A program made the position numbers and the translations under genes. This document shows positions 17,175 through 23,922 of a DNA stretch of 50,970 nt, in pieces. Each line of letters begins with the position of its first letter. The first letter of the stretch is position 1. The notes below the pieces were generated by a model. The model was not told the DNA's origin. It did not search any database and was given only the letters and a program-made list of their open reading frames with translations. The stretch comes from JBHIEE01 sp046760445 (GTDB lineage Bacteria > Acidobacteriota > Aminicenantia > JdFR-78). The DNA lies in the NCBI GenBank assembly GCA_046760445.1, contig JBHIEE010000005.1:1-50970 (forward strand), read 5' to 3'.

Positions 17175-17229
17175 AAGAAGCAAGAAACTGGATGCTGAAA
17201 ACAGGACCCCTTTTTGCTTCTTGCTTCTT
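17175..17229. repeat. AAGAAGCAAGAA hairpin in the leuD-mdh gap
   Basis: AAGAAGCAAGAA (17175-17186) pairs perfectly with TTCTTGCTTCTT (17218-17229) across a 31-base loop. The right arm is part of a repeated CTTCTTG run. It is flanked upstream by TTATTAGT words. It may be a mobile or slippage-derived palindrome or an mRNA processing stem. Confidence 0.6.
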
Positions 17230-17240
17230 GCTTCATTTCC

Positions 17241-17738
17241 CTATTCTATCTTCAAATCACTATACTTTTGTAGATAAGGTACTAATCCTCCTTCATTCAG
17301 AATTTCAGTCATAATAGGAGGGAGGGGAGGAAAACTTAGAGTTTCTCCATTGGTTAAATCTTTCACAACACCTTTTTCTAAATCGACTTCCAATTCATCT
17401 CCTTCTTTTATTTTATCAGTATCACAAATAATAACTGGCAAACCAACATTAATTGCATTTCGGTAAAATATACGGGCAAAAGATTTTGCTAATACTGCTG
17501 AAACGCCGGCTAATTTGATAATTGCAGGAGCATGTTCTCTGCTTGAACCCAAACCAAAATTCTGACCAGCAACAACAAAATCTCCTTTTTTCATTGAAGA
17601 AGCAAATTCCTGTCGAGCATCTTCTAAAACGTGTTTAGCCAATTCAGGAAGATTTGACCGAAGATGATAATATCTTCCTGGAGCAATTAAATCCGTGCTT
17701 ATACTATCCCCGAATTTCCAAGCCTTCCCTTTTAACAT
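17241..17738 (-). CDS. LeuD-like small subunit, probable (homo)aconitase
   Basis: A 165-residue swivel-domain subunit of the IPM isomerase/homoaconitase family, with KFGDSISTDLIAPGRYY, then GQNFGLGSSREHAP and FARIFYRNAINVGLP. The loop that selects the substrate side chain reads HLRSNLPELAKH. An arginine here is typical of homoaconitase-type enzymes that bind a carboxylate, whereas IPM isomerases have a hydrophobic residue. With mdh, fumarase and sucCD beside it and no leuA/leuB in the window, aconitase or homoaconitase activity is more likely than leucine synthesis. The start at 17738 is fixed by AAGGAGG; an upstream in-frame start at 17756 is less likely. Confidence 0.82.
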   Translation of the reverse strand: MLKGKAWKFGDSISTDLIAPGRYYHLRSNLPELAKHVLEDARQEFASSMKKGDFVVAGQNFGLGSSREHAPAIIKLAGVSAVLAKSFARIFYRNAINVGLPVIICDTDKIKEGDELEVDLEKGVVKDLTNGETLSFPPLPPIMTEILNEGGLVPYLQKYSDLKIE

Positions 17739-17756
17739 AACCATCCTCCTTAGCAA

Positions 17757-17833
17757 GAAAGTTAAACAGAAAATTCTTTATTGCTTCTAAATTAATAATT
17801 CATAATTAATAATTCATAATTCATAATTCAAAA
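17757..17833. repeat. TAATTCATAAT tandem repeat between leuC-like and leuD-like genes
   Basis: Repeated AATTCATAATTAAT units (about 17784-17838) fill the gap between two subunits of one enzyme. Confidence 0.6.
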
Positions 17834-19093
17834 TTATAAAGTTTCCCTTGGATCTGAAATTTTCCCTGTTATAGCTGAAATAGCTGCTGTAGCAGGTGAG
17901 GCTAAATAGACAAAAGCTTCTGGATTGCCCATCCGACCCTTAAAATTTCGATTTGAAGTAGCCAGAGCATTTTCTCCATCTGCTAAGATTCCTTGATGAA
18001 CGCCGCAACAAGGTCCACATCCTGGAGTGTTAATGGAGGCACCAAAATCATTGAAGATCTCTAACAATCCTTCTTTGAGGGCTCTTTGATAGACATTCCT
18101 CGAAGCTGGAGTGACAATCATTCGAACATTAGGATGCTTTTTTCTGCCTTTAATAATTGAAGCAGCTATCCTTAAGTCTTTCACTCGACCATTGGTACAA
18201 CTTCCCAAAAATACCTGGTGAATCTCGATGTCTTTAAGATCTGAATGGTCTATGGGACGGACATTGTCTACGGTGTGAGGTAAAGCAACCATTGGTTTTA
18301 GAGTGGATAAATCAATATCAAATGTTTTCTCGTATGTTGCATCGGGATCTGGCTTAATTTCCCTGAATTTGTCTTCTCGGTCATATTTTTTTAAAAATTT
18401 TCTTGTGATCTCATCAGTTGGAAATATTCCACATTTAGCTCCAGCTTCAACTGACATATTAGCAATGGTTAATCTCTCTGACATTTCAATAACAGCTATT
18501 GCTTCTCCTCCAAATTCCATTGATTTGTAAGTAGCTCCGTCTGCCCCTAACATTCCAATGATATAAAGAATTAAATCCTTACCAAAAACTCCTTTAGGAA
18601 ATTTCCCGGTTAAATTAAATTTAAAAGTCTCTGGAACCCTAAACCAATTCTTGCCATAAGCCATTCCGACTGCCACATCTGTTGAGCCCATTCCTGTAGA
18701 AAATGCACCTAAAGCTCCTCCAGTGACTGTGTGAGAATCAGCTCCAATTAAAATATAACCAGGACAATTAAACATTTCATTAATTACTTGGTGGCACACT
18801 CCATCCCCAATGTCTGAAAGGATTGCTCCTGTTTGCCGAGTAAATTCTCTGATTAATTTGTGGTCATTGGAGAGTTCTTTTCTTGGACTTGGAGCAGCGT
18901 GATCAATAAAAAAGACTGTGCCTTTAGGATTAGGTAATTTATTAATGCCTAGTTTCTGAATTTGTTTAATTGTTAACGGCCCTGTTCCATCTTGAGCTAA
19001 AGCCAAATCAATTTTAGCAACAACAATTTCACCGGCCTCAACCTCTTTTCCAGCATGTTTGCTTAGAATCTTCTCCACGATTGTCTTTCCCAT
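17834..19093 (-). CDS. LeuC/homoaconitase large subunit, probable aconitase
   Basis: A 419-residue Fe-S dehydratase large subunit. It has GADSHTVTGGALGAFSTGMG, then FLGSCTNGRVKDLR and NTPGCGPCCGVHQG. The Cys of SCTNG and the two in GCGPCCG are the expected 4Fe-4S ligands. It isomerises a hydroxy-acid by dehydration and rehydration together with the LeuD-like subunit. The length and GCGPC motif fit the homoaconitase/IPM isomerase branch. TCA neighbours suggest it makes isocitrate in the cycle. First gene of the six-gene operon, with AGGAGA before the ATG and a good promoter. Confidence 0.88.
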   Translation of the reverse strand: MGKTIVEKILSKHAGKEVEAGEIVVAKIDLALAQDGTGPLTIKQIQKLGINKLPNPKGTVFFIDHAAPSPRKELSNDHKLIREFTRQTGAILSDIGDGVCHQVINEMFNCPGYILIGADSHTVTGGALGAFSTGMGSTDVAVGMAYGKNWFRVPETFKFNLTGKFPKGVFGKDLILYIIGMLGADGATYKSMEFGGEAIAVIEMSERLTIANMSVEAGAKCGIFPTDEITRKFLKKYDREDKFREIKPDPDATYEKTFDIDLSTLKPMVALPHTVDNVRPIDHSDLKDIEIHQVFLGSCTNGRVKDLRIAASIIKGRKKHPNVRMIVTPASRNVYQRALKEGLLEIFNDFGASINTPGCGPCCGVHQGILADGENALATSNRNFKGRMGNPEAFVYLASPATAAISAITGKISDPRETL

Positions 19094-19169
19094 TTTGTCT
19101 CCTAAATTAGAAAATTACAAACTGTTAAGTTGATTAAATCTTCTATTATCTTTAGGGCTTTAATAAAAA

Positions 19170-19198
19170 AATATAATCAAAATCCTAATTTTAGTCAA
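19170..19198 (-). promoter_or_regulatory. promoter of the TCA operon
   Basis: On the minus strand TTGACT (19193-19198), 17 bp, TATATT (19170-19175). It drives leuC-like through sucD and has an ordinary long leader with a Shine-Dalgarno, unlike the divergent serS promoter. Confidence 0.65.
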
Positions 19199-19257
19199 GG
19201 AAAAAACTTTATAATAATACCCTTCAAAACAGTAAATTTCAATTCATTATGAGAATA

Positions 19258-19266
19258 TGCTATAAT
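19258..19266 (+). promoter_or_regulatory. extended -10 promoter of serS
   Basis: TGC-TATAAT (19258-19266), with only a weak -35. Seven bases separate the -10 from the ATG at 19274, so the mRNA should begin at or next to the start codon. Confidence 0.6.
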
Positions 19267-19273
19267 CAAACCG

Positions 19274-20551
19274 ATGTTAGACTTAAAATTTGTTAGAGAA
19301 AATACAGCCCGGGTAATAGAAAAGATTAAAAAGAGAGGAATAAATTTGGATTTAAATGAACTTCATCAAATAGATGAACAAAGAAAATCGCTACTAAGAA
19401 AAGTTGAAGACCTTCGTTCCAAAAGGAATAGAACATCCGATTTAATTGGCCAGCTTAAAAGAAAAGGAAAGGATGCTTCTCACTTAATTATTGAAATGAA
19501 AGAAGTTGCTCAAGAGATTAAAAATACAGAGGAAAAACTAAAAAAAGTTGAAGACAAAGTTTATAATATCCTGCTGACTATTCCTAATCTCCCTCATTCT
19601 TCTGTACCAGAGGGTAAAGACTCAAATGACAATCTTGAATTGCGAAGAGTAGGGGAGAAGCCTCGATTTTCTTTTAAACCCAAACCTCACTGGGAAATAG
19701 GTAAAAATTTGGGTATTTTAGATTTCGAGCGTGCCGTAAAAATAGCAGGATCAAGGTTTTCTATTTATTTTGGATGGGGAGCTAAGTTGGAACGAGCTTT
19801 AATTAATTTTATGTTGGACTTTCATACTAAAGAGAGAGGTTATATAGAAGTAGTTCCACCTTTTATGGCTAATGAACAAAGTTTAATTGGAACTGGTAAT
19901 TTACCAAAATTTGAAAATGATTTATTCAAACTCAAGGGATATAAATGGTACCTCATTCCAACCGGAGAAGTTCCTTTAACCAACATCTATCGGGATGAAA
20001 TTTTAGATGCTACTCAGCTTCCTGTAAAGTTTGTAGCATATACTCCTTGTTTTCGAAGAGAGGCTGGTTCTTATGGAAAAGATATTAAGGGACTCATCAG
20101 ACAGCACCAATTTAATAAGATTGAACTAATGACTTTTTCTTTTCCAGAAAATTCTTATCAAGAACTAGAAAGATTAACCTTAGATGCAGAAGAAATATTG
20201 AAAAGGCTGGGTCTTCATTATCGAGTTGTCGTTCTTTGTACCGGAGATTTAGGATTCGCAGCAGCTAAAACTTATGATTTAGAAGTGTGGATGCCGCATA
20301 GGAAAAAATATGTAGAAATTTCATCCTGCGGCAATTTTGAAGATTTTCAAGCAAGAAGAGCTAACATAAGGTTTAGAAGGAATGCAAAATCAAAACCAGA
20401 ATTTGTCCATACTCTGAATGGTTCTGGCTTGGCCATTGGGCGAACCGTAAGTGCTATTTTAGAAAATTATCAGCAAGAAGATGGTTCAGTTCTCATTCCT
20501 GAAATGCTTAGACCATATATGAATGATTTAGAAAAAATTGAATTGAGCTAA
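19274..20551 (+). CDS. serS: seryl-tRNA synthetase
   Basis: A 425-residue class II synthetase. It has an N-terminal coiled-coil arm that grips the long variable arm of tRNA-Ser (about residues 25-105, rich in Lys/Glu). The catalytic core carries motif 2 (FVAYTPCFRREAGSYGKDIK) and motif 3 (NGSGLAIGRTVSAILENYQ). It charges tRNA-Ser with serine. No Shine-Dalgarno precedes the ATG, which lies seven bases from a TATAAT. Two tRNA-Ser genes follow, so enzyme and substrates are clustered. Confidence 0.97.
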   Translation: MLDLKFVRENTARVIEKIKKRGINLDLNELHQIDEQRKSLLRKVEDLRSKRNRTSDLIGQLKRKGKDASHLIIEMKEVAQEIKNTEEKLKKVEDKVYNILLTIPNLPHSSVPEGKDSNDNLELRRVGEKPRFSFKPKPHWEIGKNLGILDFERAVKIAGSRFSIYFGWGAKLERALINFMLDFHTKERGYIEVVPPFMANEQSLIGTGNLPKFENDLFKLKGYKWYLIPTGEVPLTNIYRDEILDATQLPVKFVAYTPCFRREAGSYGKDIKGLIRQHQFNKIELMTFSFPENSYQELERLTLDAEEILKRLGLHYRVVVLCTGDLGFAAAKTYDLEVWMPHRKKYVEISSCGNFEDFQARRANIRFRRNAKSKPEFVHTLNGSGLAIGRTVSAILENYQQEDGSVLIPEMLRPYMNDLEKIELS

Positions 20552-20557
20552 CTCCCC

Positions 20558-20586
20558 TTGATAATTTTAAGATATCTGATTAAAAT
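20558..20586 (+). promoter_or_regulatory. promoter of tRNA-Ser(UGA)
   Basis: TTGATA (20558-20563), 17 bp, TAAAAT (20581-20586), beginning seven bases after the serS stop. Confidence 0.5.
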
Positions 20587-20605
20587 ATGAAAAGGGAAAA
20601 TAAAA

Positions 20606-20695
20606 GGAGGGATGGCCGAGTGGTTTAAGGCGGCGGTCTTGAAAATCGCTTCCCGAGTAATCGGGACGGGGGTTCGAATCCCTCTCCCTCCGCCA
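20606..20695 (+). tRNA. tRNA-Ser (UGA)
   Basis: A 90-base class II tRNA. Acceptor GGAGGGA pairs with TCCCTCC, discriminator G, and CCA is encoded. The anticodon stem GCGGT/ATCGC holds loop CTTGAAA with anticodon TGA (20640-20642). The T loop is GTTCGAATC. The long variable arm is a strong stem, TCCCGAGTAATCGGGA. Confidence 0.96.
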
Positions 20696-20736
20696 ATGAG
20701 TTAGTTGTTAGTTATTGGTTATTAGGGAGAAGGTAG

Positions 20737-20764
20737 TTGATTTTGTCTCAAGAAGTGCTAAAAT
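20737..20764 (+). promoter_or_regulatory. promoter of tRNA-Ser(GCU)
   Basis: TTGATT (20737-20742), 16 bp, extended -10 TGC-TAAAAT (20759-20764). The same -10 hexamer serves the first tRNA-Ser gene. Confidence 0.5.
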
Positions 20765-20783
20765 AGATATTACTTAGATAAGG

Positions 20784-20877
<94 letters not shown>

Positions 20878-20973
20878 CAAAAAAATTTTTATGGAATAGT
20901 TGAAATTATCAAAGTTTCCCACCGCACAAGAGAAATTATTCAGAGAGCTCCGTTAGAAAGTTCTTCTTATTGA

Positions 20974-20997
20974 GGGTTTTCAAAGTCGAAAGCGCCC
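20974..20997 (+). promoter_or_regulatory. 5'-leader stem motif shared with the M14 gene
   Basis: GGGTTTTCAAAGTCGAAAGCGCCC can fold as GGG..TTC/GAA..CCC. It lies just before the GGAGGAG site of the amidohydrolase gene. A related word with TTTTCAAAG and GAAA lies at 23872-23899. Confidence 0.35.
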
Positions 20998-21011
20998 AAA
21001 GGAGGAGTTAA

Positions 21012-22688
21012 ATGAAATTTTTAACAAAATGGTATTTAATTTTAGTCATTATTTTTATTTCCTTTTTCATTAATTGTGTAAAAAAGTCGGCTGATTTAGT
21101 TTTAATTAATGGTAATTTAATAACAATGAATTCTGACACACCTACTGCTGAGGCAATAGCTATTATTGGGGACAGAATTCTCGAGGTAGGGACTAATCGA
21201 AAAATAAAAAAATTTGTCACTCCTGAAACAATAGTTATTGATTTAAAAGGCAAAACTGTAGTTCCTGGATTGATTGATGCTCATTTTCATTTTATGGGAG
21301 TAGGGGATTCGAAAAGAATTCTTAATTTAGTAGGAACTCGAGATAAAAAAGAAATCATTGACTTAGTTGCTAAAAAAATTTCTCAAGTAGAGAAAGGAAC
21401 CTGGGTTTTGGGAAGAGGATGGGATCAAAATGACTGGCCCGTGAGAGAGTTTCCCATTCGGTGGGATTTGGATCCGGTTTCCCCTGAGAATCCAGTGCTT
21501 CTTAGAAGAACTGATGGACATGCCATTTGGGTCAATAGTCTAGTTCTTAAAATGGCTGGAATAACTAAAGAAACTGCTGATCCACCCGGAGGAAAAATTC
21601 TTCGTCGGTTTGAAACTCTAGAACCAACTGGAGTGCTGATTGATGAAGCAACCTTATTGGTTGAAAAAATTGTTCCTTCTCTCTCTTATCAAGAGAGAAA
21701 AGAAATAGCCAAATTAGCAGAAGAAGAGTGCCTTTCTCTTGGCTTAACTAGTATCCATGATGCTGGTGTTGGTTTAGAAACAATAAAAATTTATAAAGAA
21801 TTAATCGACGAAAATAAATTAAACATTAGATTATATGTGATGGTAAGTGGACCTGGTGAAGCAGCTGAGAAATATTTAGCTCGAGGTCCGGAAATTGGTT
21901 ATGGCAATAATCGATTGACCATAAGAAGTATTAAAATGCTTGCTGATGGAGCTTTAGGCTCCAGAGGAGCAGTTTTATTTAAACCCTACAGTGATGATCC
22001 AACTAATACTGGTTTGATTACTTTTGATGTAGAGAAAGCTTATCAAACAATGGTCAATGCTTTAAAAGCCGGGTTCCAGATGTGTGTTCATGCCATTGGA
22101 GATAAAGGTAATCGACTGGTTCTTGATCTTTTTGAAAAAGCATTTAGAGCTGTTCCTCAAGTTAAAGATCATAGATTTAGAATTGAACACGCTCAAGTTT
22201 TAGCTCCATCTGATATCCCAAGATTTGCTAAACTGGAAATTATTCCTTCAATGCAACCTACTCACGCTACTTCAGATATGTATTGGGCAGAAGACCGATT
22301 AAGCCCAGAAAGAATCAAAGGAGCTTATGCCTGGCGATCTCTGCTTCAGACTGACATAAGAATTGCTGGCGGCTCAGATGCTCCTGTGGAAAATGCAAAT
22401 CCTTTGTGGGGAATATATGCTGCTTGCACTCGACAAGACCATAAAGGATGGCCGGAAGGTGGTTGGTATCCAGAACAAAAGCTTAATAGGATGGAAGCGT
22501 TAAAAATGTTTACCATTGACGCTGCTTATGCTGCCTTTGAAGAAGAGATAAAAGGCTCTTTGGAAAAAGGAAAGTTAGCTGATTTAGTAGTCTTATCCCA
22601 AGATATTTTAAAAATTCCAGCTTCAGAAATATTAAAAACTTCAGTAGAAATGACTATTTTAGGAGGTAAAATAGTTTATCAAAGATAA
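21012..22688 (+). CDS. secreted lipoprotein amidohydrolase (amidohydro_3, YtcJ-like)
   Basis: A 558-residue metal-dependent amidohydrolase. The N-terminus is a lipoprotein signal with lipobox FINC (Cys about residue 22), so the protein should be membrane-anchored outside the cytoplasm. The small beta domain GNLITMN is followed by VPGLIDAHFHF (metal histidines), DGALGSRGA, CVHAIGDKG, RIEHAQVL and GGSDAPVENANP, all typical of the family. Substrates of this family vary (N-acyl compounds, amides). The GGAGGAG site fixes the start. It converges on the HD-GYP gene with a three-base gap. Confidence 0.88.
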   Translation: MKFLTKWYLILVIIFISFFINCVKKSADLVLINGNLITMNSDTPTAEAIAIIGDRILEVGTNRKIKKFVTPETIVIDLKGKTVVPGLIDAHFHFMGVGDSKRILNLVGTRDKKEIIDLVAKKISQVEKGTWVLGRGWDQNDWPVREFPIRWDLDPVSPENPVLLRRTDGHAIWVNSLVLKMAGITKETADPPGGKILRRFETLEPTGVLIDEATLLVEKIVPSLSYQERKEIAKLAEEECLSLGLTSIHDAGVGLETIKIYKELIDENKLNIRLYVMVSGPGEAAEKYLARGPEIGYGNNRLTIRSIKMLADGALGSRGAVLFKPYSDDPTNTGLITFDVEKAYQTMVNALKAGFQMCVHAIGDKGNRLVLDLFEKAFRAVPQVKDHRFRIEHAQVLAPSDIPRFAKLEIIPSMQPTHATSDMYWAEDRLSPERIKGAYAWRSLLQTDIRIAGGSDAPVENANPLWGIYAACTRQDHKGWPEGGWYPEQKLNRMEALKMFTIDAAYAAFEEEIKGSLEKGKLADLVVLSQDILKIPASEILKTSVEMTILGGKIVYQR

Positions 22689-22691
22689 ATA

Positions 22692-23312
22692 TTAATTGGC
22701 ATAATCTTTTATTATTTCAAGAAAAACGCTAACTATCTCTGGATCGAAACGAATATTAGCATTCTCCTTAATTATTGAATAAATCTCTTGATCGCTCATT
22801 TTTCTTCGATAAGAACGATTACAACTTAGAGCGTCGAAAGTGTCCACTACAGCCAATATTCTAGCACCCAGGGGAATCTCTTTTCCTTTAAGACACTCAG
22901 GATAGCCAGTTCCATCCCACCTTTCATGATGATATTTAATAAGAGGAACGATAGGATTTAAAAATTCAAACGGTTTAATTAACTCAACACCAGTTACAGG
23001 ATGTTGCTTTACTTCTAACCATTCATTCACTTCAAGAGGGCCCTTTTTTTGGAGAATAAAATCACTAATTGCCATCTTGCCTACATCATGAAATTTACCA
23101 GCTAACTCTAAATTAATTAAATCCTTTTCCGAAAATCCTATTTGAGCAGCCATTTTTCGAGCATAATAAGCTACTCTTTCTGAATGACCCACTGTATATT
23201 GTTCTCTTTTTTCAACAATATTAACTAATTGTAATATCAATTTGATAACTTTCTTATGGTATCCATTTTTTGTTTCGGAAGTGCCAATTCTTTCAAAAAA
23301 ATTTAAATCCAT
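22692..23312 (-). CDS. HD-GYP domain protein
   Basis: A 206-residue stand-alone HD-GYP domain. Metal-binding and signature motifs are HSERVAYYARKMA, FHDVGKMAI and the extended HHERWDGTGYPECLKG, then ARILAVVDTFDAL. Such domains usually hydrolyse cyclic di-GMP. No receiver or sensor domain is attached, only about 20 N-terminal residues before the HD core. AAGGGGG precedes the ATG at 23312. No GGDEF protein is in the window. Confidence 0.92.
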   Translation of the reverse strand: MDLNFFERIGTSETKNGYHKKVIKLILQLVNIVEKREQYTVGHSERVAYYARKMAAQIGFSEKDLINLELAGKFHDVGKMAISDFILQKKGPLEVNEWLEVKQHPVTGVELIKPFEFLNPIVPLIKYHHERWDGTGYPECLKGKEIPLGARILAVVDTFDALSCNRSYRRKMSDQEIYSIIKENANIRFDPEIVSVFLEIIKDYAN

Positions 23313-23650
23313 TTAAACCCCCTTCTTATTTCTTCTATTTTTGTACTCCATCACTAATAATATAAGCAAGATTAATGCCAGCTTGAGGCTTTACTTAACT
23401 ATCGGATATTATTAAAATTAGCAGCTATAAGTTAATATTTTGAATTACCTTTTGGGCGTAATTTGTCAATTAATGACAAAATTTGTCATAACTTAAAATT
23501 AATAAAGAATTTATAAAAATAAATTCAAAATATTTGCTTGACCAAGCATACATTTTTGATATCCTTTAAAGAGGATTTTCAAATGACCAGAAAAGATATT
23601 TTTAAGGTAGAGGGATTTCAATATCAATATATGAATAAGGAGGGAGTATA
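23313..23650. other. intergenic region upstream of the HD-GYP gene
   Basis: AT-rich. It must hold the HD-GYP promoter on the minus strand. A 22-codon frame at 23583-23651 (MTRKDIFKVEGF...) has no ribosome binding site and no homology I know, so it is not called. No RNA gene recognised. Confidence 0.4.
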
Positions 23651-23823
23651 AATCCTAAATTCTAATATCGAAATTCTAAACAATATCAAAATCCAAATGA
23701 CCAAAATTCTAAACATTTTTACATTACTAAATAGGTTTCTGGTGTCCTGGTGCATCTTATATAGTTTTGAACATTTTAATTTAGAATTTAGAATTTGTTT
23801 AGGATTTCGGATTTCGGATTTCA
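23651..23823. repeat. intergenic hairpin-repeat element 2
   Basis: The left arm is built of AAATCCTAAATTCTAA-like words. The right arm (about 23780-23823) carries the complements TTAGAATTTAGAATTTG and AGGATTTCGGATTTCGG. The arms can form one long imperfect hairpin. Same style as 2450-2655 and 34984-35170. Confidence 0.65.
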
Positions 23824-23871
23824 GTTTATGTGGAGGTGAAACTGAAAAATAGGATATGAAAACCTTGACTT

Positions 23872-23899
23872 GGACTAGGTTTTCAAAGATGAAAAGTCC
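23872..23899 (+). promoter_or_regulatory. 5'-leader stem motif before the M14 gene
   Basis: GGACT...TTTC-AAAGAT-GAAA-AGTCC forms a nine-pair stem with a small bulge, 23 bases before the ATG and just above the GGGAGG site. It shares TTTTCAAAG and GAAA with 20974-20997. Confidence 0.35.
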
Positions 23900-23922
23900 T
23901 TTTAAGAATAGGGAGGTGTAAA

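Noticed and set aside
23583..23651. 22-codon frame (MTRKDIFKVEGF...) upstream of hairpin element 2
   Set aside because: No ribosome site, no recognisable family, and within AT-rich intergenic DNA; not enough for a gene call.
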